Positions 1 through 8,058 of a stretch of 64,000 nucleotides of DNA are shown here, piece by piece. The notes below the pieces were generated by a model, which was not told the DNA's origin, made no database searches, and saw nothing but the letters and a program-made list of their open reading frames with translations. Each line of letters begins with the position of its first letter. Positions within the stretch are counted from its first letter, which is position 1. The position numbers and the translations under genes are program-made. This DNA is from Caballeronia sp. dw_276 (lineage in GTDB: Bacteria > Pseudomonadota > Gammaproteobacteria > Burkholderiales > Burkholderiaceae): the NCBI RefSeq assembly GCF_018449635.1, contig NZ_JAAVUV010000008.1, positions 248,001 to 312,000 of the forward strand. Reading direction: 5' to 3'.

Positions 1-159
1 TGCGCGGTCCACATCTTCTGCCGATGCCTTCGCCAATGCGCCGATCGCGGCGCCATCGGCCGGGTTGATGATGTCCATGGTCTCGCCCGAAGCGGCATCC
101 ACGAACTTCCCGTCTATAAACAACTGCGCGTTCAGAAACTGCTTGTTCACTGCATCCAT
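1..159 (-). CDS. Aldehyde dehydrogenase, N-terminal fragment (runs off the left edge)
   Basis: Only the first 53 codons lie in the window. The start MDAVNKQ is followed by LFIDGKFVDAASGETMDIINP, which is the usual opening of NAD(P)-dependent aldehyde dehydrogenases (an F-I-D/N-G-x-F/W segment, then 'NPA'). The catalytic Cys and Glu are outside the window, so substrate and activity cannot be judged. It begins 14 bp after the MFS transporter stop on the same strand, so it is probably the last visible gene of the hydratase-MFS-dehydrogenase operon. An enoyl-CoA hydratase-like protein beside an aldehyde dehydrogenase suggests oxidation of an aldehyde released from an acyl-CoA or aromatic side chain, but this is inference. 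Confidence 0.8.
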   Translation of the reverse strand, partial: MDAVNKQFLNAQLFIDGKFVDAASGETMDIINPADGAAIGALAKASAEDVDRA

Positions 160-173
160 CTTGCTTTCTCCGT

Positions 174-1562
174 TTACTTGAGCGGGGACACCCGCGTATC
201 GGCGCCGACATCGAGACGCGCGGGAGCGTCCGTCGGCTGAATATCTTCCAGGCGCTGGCCGGTTGGCTCGACGCCAAGCCATGCCACCACCACAATCTGA
301 ATTGCCAGCAAACCGATCATCAATGCAAGTACGCCTATCACGCCATAGTGTCCAAACAGCGCAACAACGATAAACGGTGTGACGATCGTCGCGCCGCGGC
401 CAAGCGTGTTGCAAATACCCGATGCACGCAGGCGCACTTCAGTTGGGAATAGCTCGGGCACGTAGATCGCGAACAGCAAGGCGACGAGTACATAGATAGG
501 GATCACGAGCAGCAAGCCGACGACCGGCAACATGACCGGGTTGCTTACGAACGGATAGATCGCGCCAAAGATGATCGCGAGGAACGAAGCACCAATGATG
601 GTTGGCTTGCGGCCCCATCTGTCCGCAGTCAATGCGCCAATGCCCGACCCGATCGGCGCGCCGATCGACATCACGAGCGCGTACCCGAACGACTTCGCAA
701 TGCTGAAACCCTGATGCACGAAGAACGTCGGCAGCCACGTCACGAAGCCGTACAGCAAGGTATTGATCACCACCAGAGTCACGCATCCGACGATCATGCG
801 CGGCAACATCGAGCCGGTGAAAAGTGAACCCAGTGCACGCGACGGAGCAATGGAAGGCTTGGGCGATGGCGCCGGCAACTTGTCGCCGTGTTCGGCTTTC
901 ACCTCTGCTTCAATCTTCGAAAGAATTGCTTCGGCATCCTGATGGCGTCCAACCGACTCCAGCCAGCGAGGCGATTCCGGCAACGATTTACGCGCATACC
1001 ACACGCCGATGGCGCCGATTCCGCCGAGCACGAACATCGCGCGCCAGCCCATCGCGGGGATCAGCACGAGCCCGATCAGTCCCGCCACCGGCAATCCGGA
1101 AACGACGAACACGGCCATCAGCCCCTGCATCTTGCCGCGCGATGCCGGCGGTGCGAATTCGGTCAACGTCGAATAGCCAACGACGTTTTCTGCACCGAGT
1201 CCGAGACCCATCACGAATCGAAATGCGATCAGCACCATCATGTTGGGCGCGAGCGCGGCGCCTAGCGACGCAATGCCGAAGACCATCAAGTTGGTTTGAT
1301 AGGTAAAGCGCCGGCCGAAACGATCGCCGAGAAAGCCCGTTGCCAGCGAGCCGATCATCATGCCGAGAAACGTCAGTGAGACAAACAGCGCGTTCTGCCC
1401 GAGCGTCGAAAAGCCGCTTTGCAGCGTGGCGCCGAGGACCGTCGAGGCTACATAGATATCAAAGCCATCGAAGAACATGCCGATCCCGATGAGCCACATG
1501 ATGCGCTTGTGAAAGCCCGAGACCGGCAGCCGGTCCAGGCGCGCGCCTGCATTCACATTCAT
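174..1562 (-). CDS. MFS transporter (metabolite:H+ symporter type)
   Basis: A 462-residue polytopic membrane protein with the two half-repeats of the major facilitator superfamily. The loop 2-3 motif GDRFGRR is at residues 79-85, and the matching second-half motif is DRWGRKP. TM1 carries the DGFD signature (32-35) seen in sugar, aromatic-acid and metabolite symporters. The frame is open further upstream, but I chose the ATG at 1562 because a GGAGACG ribosome site lies just before it and the preceding residues look non-coding. It sits between the hydratase-like gene (47 bp upstream) and the aldehyde dehydrogenase (14 bp downstream), so it probably imports their substrate. The substrate cannot be read from the sequence; an organic or aromatic acid is the best guess. 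Confidence 0.85.
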   Translation of the reverse strand: MNVNAGARLDRLPVSGFHKRIMWLIGIGMFFDGFDIYVASTVLGATLQSGFSTLGQNALFVSLTFLGMMIGSLATGFLGDRFGRRFTYQTNLMVFGIASLGAALAPNMMVLIAFRFVMGLGLGAENVVGYSTLTEFAPPASRGKMQGLMAVFVVSGLPVAGLIGLVLIPAMGWRAMFVLGGIGAIGVWYARKSLPESPRWLESVGRHQDAEAILSKIEAEVKAEHGDKLPAPSPKPSIAPSRALGSLFTGSMLPRMIVGCVTLVVINTLLYGFVTWLPTFFVHQGFSIAKSFGYALVMSIGAPIGSGIGALTADRWGRKPTIIGASFLAIIFGAIYPFVSNPVMLPVVGLLLVIPIYVLVALLFAIYVPELFPTEVRLRASGICNTLGRGATIVTPFIVVALFGHYGVIGVLALMIGLLAIQIVVVAWLGVEPTGQRLEDIQPTDAPARLDVGADTRVSPLK

Positions 1563-1609
1563 TTTCGTCTCCTGCAAACCTTCGAGGGTTTGTCGTCGTG
1601 CATGACCGG

Positions 1610-2341
1610 TTACTTCGATGCCATCAGTCGCAACGCGGATACCGTCAGCGTTTCCGTCGCGCACCGGAAGTTGTGTTCGAGCGAGCTTTCCTCGGCGTTC
1701 TGGAAGAAGGACTTGCATTGGCGCGCACCGGTTTCGTCGAGCGCGATGATCCGGTCAATGAGCGCGTCGGTGTCCGCCTGCAGCGCGTCGGGGGTGGAGA
1801 TGCGCGTCACGAGACCGGCGTTCAACGCGGCATCGGGCGTGATTGCATCGCCGAAAAGAACCATCGGGAACACTTGTTTGGGAAGCGCGTAGCGGCCGAG
1901 ATAAGCCATGATCGCGGCAGGCGGCAAGCCCTTGCGCATCTCCGGGAAGGCGAGCCTTGCATGGCTTGCAACCAAGGTGAAGTCGCAAAGGATTGCAAGA
2001 CCAAAGCCGAAGCCGAATGCATCGCCCTGCACTTCAGCGATAGAAATCATCGGCGATGCCCGCAACAATCGCTTGAGTTCAATCAGCCGCGTTACTTCGC
2101 GATGGATGGACACCGCGTCGGTCCCGGCGCGCTCGCGTCCCGTGCAAAACACATCGCCACGCGCGCGGACTCGCAACACCCGCGCGGTGGGCACGGTCGC
2201 CTCGCTGCGCAAAGCGGCGATCATGGCGTCGAACATGGGCGCGGTGATTTCATTGCCGGCCGCGGCATTGTTAAGCGTAAAGGTCAAAACTTCGCCCGAT
2301 CTGTCGATCACGACCGGGTCTGGCAAGCGCGCGTGGTCCAA
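1610..2341 (-). CDS. Enoyl-CoA hydratase/isomerase family protein
   Basis: A crotonase-fold protein of 243 residues. The start is a TTG at 2341, chosen because a strong AGGAGG lies 4 nt upstream; there is no ATG near the family's usual N-terminus. Crotonase landmarks are present: VFCTGRE near the CoA-binding region, a Gly-rich oxyanion segment (GDAFGFGFGLAILCD) and the FPEMRKGLPP segment. Compared with rat mitochondrial enoyl-CoA hydratase, the position of Glu144 is Gly (about residue 114), while the Glu164 equivalent is kept (about residue 134). Family members with one acid are often isomerases, hydrolases or other crotonase variants, so plain hydratase activity is doubtful. First gene of the leftward operon, divergent from the GntR regulator. 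Confidence 0.82.
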   Translation of the reverse strand: MDHARLPDPVVIDRSGEVLTFTLNNAAAGNEITAPMFDAMIAALRSEATVPTARVLRVRARGDVFCTGRERAGTDAVSIHREVTRLIELKRLLRASPMISIAEVQGDAFGFGFGLAILCDFTLVASHARLAFPEMRKGLPPAAIMAYLGRYALPKQVFPMVLFGDAITPDAALNAGLVTRISTPDALQADTDALIDRIIALDETGARQCKSFFQNAEESSLEHNFRCATETLTVSALRLMASK

Positions 2342-2353
2342 GCAGCCTCCTGT

Positions 2354-2383
2354 TGTATAATTACGTGTATAATCTGTATACAG
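2354..2383. promoter_or_regulatory. Divergent promoter with TGTATA repeats and CTGTATACAG palindrome
   Basis: TGTATA occurs three times (2354, 2366, 2375). The first two copies are part of TATAAT hexamers (2356-2361 and 2368-2373). The third forms a perfect 10-bp palindrome, CTGTATACAG (2374-2383). The block lies between the TTG start of the hydratase-like gene (2341) and the ATG of the GntR/FCD regulator (2410). Short palindromes with GT and AC half-sites are typical operators of FCD-type GntR proteins. I therefore read it as the regulator's own operator, controlling both directions. Confidence 0.5.
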
Positions 2384-2409
2384 CGTATTCACTGAACAAC
2401 GGAAAGTCA

Positions 2410-3174
2410 ATGGCTCCTGCAATGAAACCTGCTCAAGCGGACATTCCCGCCGATTCGCCCGGAGTGGCGCTTGAGGTAATTGGCCGCAAATATCACTCGA
2501 AGATGCGCACGATCGAGACGTCCAGCGACTCTCTCAGCGACGGCGTGGTTGTGCCCGCGTTGCGCGAAGCGATTGTGGAAGGCGTGCTGGCGCCGGGAAG
2601 CCGGCTTTCGGAGGTGCAAGTCGCGAAGCAGTTGAACGTCAGCCGCACGCCCATGCGCGAGGCGTTTGCGCAGCTCGAACGCGAGGGTCTGGTAACGGTC
2701 GTCGCACGTGTCGGGGCGTTCGTGCGCTCGGTGACGCTGCGGGACGTGGCGGAGATCTATACAGTGCGCACGGCGCTCGAATGCCTCGCCGTCCAGCTTT
2801 GCGCGGAAAACATCACGACGCTCGGGCGTGCCCAACTGGAAGACGTGATCGGCGAGATGCGCGCGAACGTGGCCGCCGATGACCCCGCAGCCTATGTGGA
2901 TGCGCTCGACCGTTTTTATTCGATCGTGATGACGCTCGCCGATAACCGCACGCTTCAGGCGACGCACGCGAGCCTGATGGGACCCGTGCGCCGCCTGCGG
3001 CGCATTGCGATGGCGCGTGGCGGACGTATGCGTGCATCGTTTGAACAAGCGGTGAAGATCAAGGACGCGATCGCCACTGGCGACGAACGCGTGCAAGACC
3101 TGATGCGCGAACAACTGCGCGGTGCGTGCGAAGCGGCGACAGCCGTGCTCAAAGAGACCGAGGGTGGTTCATAG
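2410..3174 (+). CDS. GntR family transcriptional regulator (FCD/FadR subfamily)
   Basis: A 254-residue regulator. The N-terminal winged helix-turn-helix contains LSEVQVAKQLNVSRTPMREA, the GntR recognition motif. It is followed by an all-helical FCD ligand-binding domain starting near TVRTALECLAVQL. An upstream in-frame start (2353) falls inside the promoter repeats, so the ATG at 2410, preceded by GGAAAG, is preferred. It is divergent from the hydratase-MFS-aldehyde dehydrogenase operon, with the TGTATA palindrome between them, so it probably represses that operon until an acid or acyl-CoA pathway intermediate binds. It ends 18 bp before the convergent SDR gene. Confidence 0.85.
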   Translation: MAPAMKPAQADIPADSPGVALEVIGRKYHSKMRTIETSSDSLSDGVVVPALREAIVEGVLAPGSRLSEVQVAKQLNVSRTPMREAFAQLEREGLVTVVARVGAFVRSVTLRDVAEIYTVRTALECLAVQLCAENITTLGRAQLEDVIGEMRANVAADDPAAYVDALDRFYSIVMTLADNRTLQATHASLMGPVRRLRRIAMARGGRMRASFEQAVKIKDAIATGDERVQDLMREQLRGACEAATAVLKETEGGS

Positions 3175-3192
3175 GCTGCGAGTCGCGCTCTT

Positions 3193-3975
3193 TCAAGCTA
3201 CGGAATAGCCCGCATCGGCGAGCAGCGCATGGCCTGAAACATACGACGCATCCTCCGATGCCAGGAACGCCACGACAGTCGCCATTTCCTCCGCGTTGCC
3301 GAAACGCCCTGCAGGCGTGCTTGCGGCAAACGCATGCTGAGCTTCGACTGACGGCCAGATGCCACGATGATGAAACGGCGTCTCGATCAATCCTGGGCAC
3401 AACGCATTCACACGAACGCCACGCTTGAACCACTCGATGGACGCAGTCTTGGTCATGCCGACCACTGCATGCTTGCTGGCTATATACAGTCCCGCATTCT
3501 CGAAGCCGATCACCCCGCCCATCGATGCATTGTTGATGATGCTCCCGTGGCCCTGCTTGAGCATGACCTCCGCTTCATATTTCATGCTGTTGAACACGCC
3601 GCGCACGTTCGGTTCAAACACCATGTCAAAGCGTTCCTTGTTCTGTTCGACAAGTGGTGCGAAGACGCCTTCGGTGCCGGCGTTGTTGAACGCGATGTCC
3701 AGTTTTCCGTAGGATTCGACGGCAAATTCCACCATGCCGGCAATGTCTTCCTCGCGGGTTACATCGACGAGGATTGCCTTCGCTTCTCCGCCCGCTTCTG
3801 CTATTTCCGCGACGAGTTCGTCCAGCTCATCACGACGGCGCGCACCGACGATGAGCTTCGCGCCACGTTGCGCCAGCACTATTGCCGCGGCCCTGCCGAT
3901 GCCTGAACTCGCTCCCGTCACCAGCGCGACCTTGCCTTCCAGTTGACGTCCGCTAGCGGTATTGACTGCGCTCAT
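3193..3975 (-). CDS. SDR family NAD(P)-dependent oxidoreductase
   Basis: A classical short-chain dehydrogenase/reductase of 260 residues. The cofactor motif TGASSGIG is near residue 20 and NNAG near residue 96. The catalytic Ser lies in IINNASMGGV, and the Tyr-x3-Lys pair is in LYIASKHAV. Acidic and basic residues after the second strand (VGARRR) hint at NADP(H) preference, which is not certain. The ATG at 3975 leaves a normal short N-terminus. It is divergent from the LysR gene at 4168, a standard arrangement for a LysR target. The substrate cannot be assigned; close relatives are annotated as glucose 1-dehydrogenase-like or 3-oxoacyl-ACP reductase-like. Confidence 0.88.
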   Translation of the reverse strand: MSAVNTASGRQLEGKVALVTGASSGIGRAAAIVLAQRGAKLIVGARRRDELDELVAEIAEAGGEAKAILVDVTREEDIAGMVEFAVESYGKLDIAFNNAGTEGVFAPLVEQNKERFDMVFEPNVRGVFNSMKYEAEVMLKQGHGSIINNASMGGVIGFENAGLYIASKHAVVGMTKTASIEWFKRGVRVNALCPGLIETPFHHRGIWPSVEAQHAFAASTPAGRFGNAEEMATVVAFLASEDASYVSGHALLADAGYSVA

Positions 3976-4167
3976 GTTGCTCTCCGATCAAAATTGTTTG
4001 GGTGCCGCGGTGCATATCGGGCCTACTCGATTAGCCTGGAAACACATCGCATGAAGGGCAGTATCGGCGGCTTGAGAGCGAAAGAGAACGGCCTGCGGGG
4101 GATTTCACAGTTCCCTCCGCGGGAATAATGTATTGTGTCCGTGCTGTCGATAACTCGAGGGAATGTC

Positions 4168-5070
4168 ATGGAAAACCAGCTCGACCTCATTCGCATTTTC
4201 TCTGCCACAGCCGCATCGGCAAGCTTTCGTGAAGCTGCCGTCCGTCTTGGAACATCGCCCCAGGTTGTCACCCGCGCCATTCAAAAACTCGAGAAACAAC
4301 TGGGCGAAACGCTTTTTCATCGCAGTACGCGCAGCATGCGCATCACCACGTTCGGAAAGACGTTCGCGGTCCGCGCGACTGCGGCCATGCAATCGGTCGA
4401 CAATCTTTTCGACGTGAATTCACGGGCCGCTGACACAATTGCGGGCACGGTCAGGGTGACGGCGCCGAGCGGTTTAGGCAGACGATACGTTGCGCCAATC
4501 CTCATGGACGTCATGCGCGATCACCCAGGGCTGGTCATCGACATGCGGCTCTCGGACACGCTCGCATCCGTGGTCGATGAGCAGATTGATATCGGCGTTC
4601 GTTCAGGTTTTATTACTGATGGACGATTCATTGCGCGGCGCGTCGGCGCTTTGCCGATCTACACGGTGGCGTCGCCGAAGTTGCTGGCGACCACGGGCGT
4701 GCCGAAGAACATCGACGCCCTGCTTGCCATGCCGCTCACGGCGCTCATCGAACGCAGTACGGGACGCGCATGGCCATGGGTCTTCAAGCACAACCGGCAA
4801 CTCGTGCCGGAACTGCCTGCATTGATTACGGACGATATCGAATTCGAGGTCCTCGGCTGCATCGACGGAAAAGGCGTGAGTCAGTGTCCGGAATATGCCG
4901 TGCGGGACGCTATCGCGGAAAAACGCCTTGTGCGGGTGCTCCGGCGCAGCGATCCGGACCCATGGAATTTATATGTGTACCGGCCGCAGCGTGGGCCGGT
5001 TCCAAAACGTATCCGCATTGTCTTCGACACGTTGATCAAGGCGCTGGCGACAACGGCGTGCGTGGCCTGA
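4168..5070 (+). CDS. LysR family transcriptional regulator
   Basis: A 300-residue LysR-type regulator. The N-terminal winged helix includes FREAAVRLGTSPQVVTRAIQ and the typical LGETLFHRSTRSMRIT wing. The effector-binding domain starts around residue 90 with GTVRVTAPSGLGRRYVAP. I chose the ATG at 4168 (MENQLDL) because GAGGGAA precedes it and LysR N-termini normally begin 3-5 residues before the first helix; the frame is open 11 codons further upstream. It is divergent from the SDR gene (192 bp apart), the likely target. The PNPOx-like gene follows on the same strand 79 bp downstream and may be co-transcribed. Confidence 0.88.
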   Translation: MENQLDLIRIFSATAASASFREAAVRLGTSPQVVTRAIQKLEKQLGETLFHRSTRSMRITTFGKTFAVRATAAMQSVDNLFDVNSRAADTIAGTVRVTAPSGLGRRYVAPILMDVMRDHPGLVIDMRLSDTLASVVDEQIDIGVRSGFITDGRFIARRVGALPIYTVASPKLLATTGVPKNIDALLAMPLTALIERSTGRAWPWVFKHNRQLVPELPALITDDIEFEVLGCIDGKGVSQCPEYAVRDAIAEKRLVRVLRRSDPDPWNLYVYRPQRGPVPKRIRIVFDTLIKALATTACVA

Positions 5071-5149
5071 GGATTGCGTCAACGTGTGAAGCAAGTATTC
5101 AATCTCCTTTGAAAACACCACACCTTCTCTTTACGCCCGGAACAGACAG

Positions 5150-5746
5150 ATGACATCGAGCCCTGCACCAACGCCGGCAATGAACGACTTACTCCACTCC
5201 ATCTGGGAGTCTCTGCATGCAGGCGCCGGCGCTGGCCGATCGCCATTCAGCGTTTTGCAGGCCGCGACTGTCGGCGTTGATGGAAATCCCAAAGTGCGGA
5301 CCATCATCTTGCGGGACGTGAACGAAAGCCTCGCGCGTCTTTCATTCCACACCGATATCCGTTCCGACAAAGTGCGCGAACTACGCGGGCGCCCGGCTAT
5401 ATCGATGCACGGTTACGACGCTGAGCGACTCGTGCAAATTCGCCTGGAAGGCGTCGCGTCTTTTATGACGGATGAAGCCGAAAAACTGGCCGTGTGGAAG
5501 TCGAGCCGGCCGCGTACATTGATTCTGTATCGCTCGCCGATCGCATCAGGAAGCGTTATCGAGGACCCCGCACAAGCTCAAGCACCGGATGCCGCGGACC
5601 CCATGTCCGGCTATGAGAACTTCTGCCTAGTGCATGTTTCGGTGCAGCGCATCGACTATCTCGATCTGTCCAGCGAGCCGCACCATAGAGCGCAATTTCA
5701 ACTGCGCGACAAAGGGGCTTTTGAAGGTCACTGGGTCGCGCCATAG
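5150..5746 (+). CDS. Pyridoxamine 5'-phosphate oxidase family protein
   Basis: A 198-residue split-barrel flavoprotein. Features of the PNPOx fold include the early FMN strand VLQAATVGVDGNPKVRTIIL, the LSFHTDIRSDKV segment that contacts FMN phosphate in true PdxH, and a C-terminal FQLRDKGAFEGHWVAP tail. It is not PdxH itself: the family is usually longer and the terminal RL.P signature is missing. It resembles the Alr4036-type FMN-binding subgroup, whose reaction is unknown. The convergent aldo/keto reductase ends only 5 bp away. A second in-frame ATG ten codons in (MNDLLHS) is possible. Confidence 0.75.
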   Translation: MTSSPAPTPAMNDLLHSIWESLHAGAGAGRSPFSVLQAATVGVDGNPKVRTIILRDVNESLARLSFHTDIRSDKVRELRGRPAISMHGYDAERLVQIRLEGVASFMTDEAEKLAVWKSSRPRTLILYRSPIASGSVIEDPAQAQAPDAADPMSGYENFCLVHVSVQRIDYLDLSSEPHHRAQFQLRDKGAFEGHWVAP

Positions 5747-5751
5747 AACGC

Positions 5752-6753
5752 TTATACCGCCGCAGGCACCGGCGCATTCGCCGCGATCAAGCCTTCCTGC
5801 CTGAGCAGAGCCCACAGCTCAGCCGGAATTGGCGCGTGCATCAGCGCGATATTCTCGCTGATACGTTCCGGCCGGCTTGCGCCCGGAATGATTCCGGCTA
5901 CCGCAGGATGCGCCAGCGAAAATTGCAGCGCGACCGACTTGATATCGACATTGAAGCGCTCGCAGATCCGCTTGATATGTTGCACACGCTCGATCATCGC
6001 GGCCGGCGCCTTTTGGTATTCGAAGTGATCGCCGCCCGCAAGCAGCCCAGAGTTATAGGGACCGCCCACCACAATGCCGAGACCACGCGCCTCACATGCC
6101 GGCATCAGTTTCGATAATGCCGCTTCATGGTCGAGCAATGTGTATCGGCCGGCGATGAGAAAACCATCCGGATCAGCGCGTTCCATCGCGAGCTCGCATG
6201 GCTCGACACGATTCACGCCCAATCCCCACGCCTTGATCACGCCTTCCTCGCGCAGCCGGGTAAGCGCTTTGGCCGCGCCCTTCATGGCGGTATCGAAGAC
6301 GGACGTCCAGTTGTCGCCGTGAAAGTCCTGCGCCGGATCGTGGATCCACACATAGTCCAGGCGATCGGTTTTCAGACGACGCAAACTGTCGTCGATAGAA
6401 CGCAGCGTGCCGTCCTCGCTGTAGTCGTAGACGATCTTGTTCGGCAAGCCGTGCTCGAACAAACCGCCTTTCTCCCCGAGGTCGCGCTCGTTCGGTGTTT
6501 CGATTTCATCGAGGATCAAACGGCCGACCTTCGTTCCAAGCACGTATTCACTGCGCGGATGAGACTTCAGCGCTTCACCCAGACGAATCTCGGCCAGACC
6601 TGCGCCATAGAGCGGCGCGCCATCGAAATAACGAATGCCCGACTGCCATGCAGCCTCGACCGTGTCCAGTGCTTCCTGTTCCGGAATCTCGCGGAACATG
6701 TTGCCAAGCGGCGCAGTGCCGAAGCCGATACGATTTGGAATGGTGATGCGCAT
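5752..6753 (-). CDS. Aldo/keto reductase (aldose 1-dehydrogenase / pyridoxal dehydrogenase subgroup)
   Basis: A 333-residue TIM-barrel oxidoreductase. It has IGFGTAPLGNMF near the N-terminus and YFDGAPLYGAG, which supplies the family's catalytic Asp and Tyr, followed by the AEIRLGEAL helix. The C-terminal GIIPGASRPERI segment binds NAD(P). The start is the ATG at 6753, preceded by AAGGAGTCGC; the upstream reading frame is not coding-like. This subgroup includes D-threo-aldose (L-fucose) 1-dehydrogenases and pyridoxal 4-dehydrogenase, and the sequence alone does not separate them. It lies downstream of phnM on the same strand but beyond a large hairpin, so it is probably a separate unit. Confidence 0.83.
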   Translation of the reverse strand: MRITIPNRIGFGTAPLGNMFREIPEQEALDTVEAAWQSGIRYFDGAPLYGAGLAEIRLGEALKSHPRSEYVLGTKVGRLILDEIETPNERDLGEKGGLFEHGLPNKIVYDYSEDGTLRSIDDSLRRLKTDRLDYVWIHDPAQDFHGDNWTSVFDTAMKGAAKALTRLREEGVIKAWGLGVNRVEPCELAMERADPDGFLIAGRYTLLDHEAALSKLMPACEARGLGIVVGGPYNSGLLAGGDHFEYQKAPAAMIERVQHIKRICERFNVDIKSVALQFSLAHPAVAGIIPGASRPERISENIALMHAPIPAELWALLRQEGLIAANAPVPAAV

Positions 6754-6835
6754 GATGCGACTCCTTATAGGCCGATGAAAGGAAACATCGATTCGAAGGT
6801 CACCAGTGTCCGTGCTTTGCTGTTTTTCGGAAACC

Positions 6836-6886
6836 CCGCGAAGGGCAGAAGACTCTTGAGCATGAGTCAAGAATCGCCCTTCGCGG
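6836..6886 (-). terminator. Large hairpin downstream of phnM
   Basis: An 11-bp perfect inverted repeat, CCGCGAAGGGC (6836-6846) with GCCCTTCGCGG (6876-6886), encloses a second paired step, GACTC/GAGTC. It lies about 40 bp after the phnM stop. There is no long T-run directly after the stem on the minus strand, so it may act with Rho or as an RNA-stabilising 3' end rather than as a textbook intrinsic terminator. Confidence 0.5.
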
Positions 6887-6924
6887 TTGAGCTGCTGACT
6901 TGTTACTGACTCGCTACCGTCTAC

Positions 6925-8058
6925 TTACGCGACGCGGTTCCCTTCCAGGTAGGTCGCGCGCGGAATGGGCAAACGGTCGGACATCGCGACTCGCACAAAG
7001 TCTGCTCTTAGACCGACCGCGATGGCGCCACGGTCCGTCAGGCCCGCCGCGTTGGCCGGCGCGTACGATACCGTGCGCATGGCTTGCGGCAGAGACCAGC
7101 CGGCCTTTTCGACGAGATCGAAGGTCGCGCTCAGCAAGCTCGACGGCACATAGTCCGACGACAAGATGTCGAGCAACCCCGCCTTCGCCATCTCCAGCGC
7201 GGAGACATTGCCCGAGTGCGACCCGCCGCGCACGATATTCGGCGCCCCCATGATCGTGGCGATGCCGCGTTCGCGCGCCGCTTGCGCCGCAACGAGCGTG
7301 GTCGGGAATTCGGCGAGCACGATGCCGTCTTCCGCTGCTTCGAGCACGTGTTCTATCGATGTATCGTCGTGACTCGCGAGCGGCAGGCCGAGTGCCTTGC
7401 ACCGCGCGACAATCTCCGTGCGATGAAGCCGCGCGTAACGTTGCTGGTCGTTGGTCAGTTCGTTGAGCATGGTGCTTGCGTGCTCGTCGGTCCACTTGCC
7501 ATGCCGCTCCTGATACTTGCGCCATTGCACCGGGTCATGCCATTGACGTTGTCCTGGCGTATGGTCCATCACCGAAACGAGCCGCAGCAGCCGATGCGAA
7601 ACGAGATTTTCGAAAACCTCGAGCACGTCGGCGGCCGCGATTTCGCAGCGCAAATGCAAGAAGTGATCGACGCGCAGCAATCCCTGCCCTGCCAGGCGTT
7701 CAATCGAGCGCGCGTTGTTGGTCTGCAGTTCCTTGCCGCGCACGCCAACTCCGCCACGCGAGCCGATGCCCAGCGCATCGAAGACTGTCGTGATACCTGC
7801 GCTTGCAACTTGTGCGTCATGCACCACGATCGCGGCATCTGAATTCCACAGTACGCCGGGGCGCGGCGCGATATGTTTCTCGATGTTGTCCGTATGCAAT
7901 TCCACGAGACCGGGCAAGAGATATTCGCCGCCCCAGTCTTCGGCATTGCTGACTGAAGTCGTGCCGGGCGCGACCTCCGCAATGCGTCCGTCGGCGACGC
8001 GCACAACGCCTGTGAACTCTTCTTCGCGAGTGACGATTCGCGCGTTCTTGATCAGCAT
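6925..8058 (-). CDS. phnM: Alpha-D-ribose 1-methylphosphonate 5-triphosphate diphosphatase
   Basis: A 377-residue amidohydrolase-fold protein. PhnM removes pyrophosphate from the ribose-methylphosphonate triphosphate made by PhnGHI(L), giving the substrate of C-P lyase. The metal-site motif HTDNIEKH is near residue 54, next to LLPGLVELHTDN. Further hallmarks are ASHDDTSIEHV (about residue 224), VRGGSHSGN and the C-terminal LSSDYVPSSLL segment. The length matches E. coli PhnM. It is the last gene of the leftward phnGHIJKLM operon; its first 7 bases overlap the end of phnL, so translation is coupled. Confidence 0.97.
   Translation of the reverse strand: MLIKNARIVTREEEFTGVVRVADGRIAEVAPGTTSVSNAEDWGGEYLLPGLVELHTDNIEKHIAPRPGVLWNSDAAIVVHDAQVASAGITTVFDALGIGSRGGVGVRGKELQTNNARSIERLAGQGLLRVDHFLHLRCEIAAADVLEVFENLVSHRLLRLVSVMDHTPGQRQWHDPVQWRKYQERHGKWTDEHASTMLNELTNDQQRYARLHRTEIVARCKALGLPLASHDDTSIEHVLEAAEDGIVLAEFPTTLVAAQAARERGIATIMGAPNIVRGGSHSGNVSALEMAKAGLLDILSSDYVPSSLLSATFDLVEKAGWSLPQAMRTVSYAPANAAGLTDRGAIAVGLRADFVRVAMSDRLPIPRATYLEGNRVA

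Noticed and set aside
5150-6753. PNPOx-like gene and aldo/keto reductase as a vitamin B6 breakdown pair
   Set aside because: They are convergent, not an operon, and neither shows residues specific for pyridoxal or pyridoxine. The link rests on family names only.
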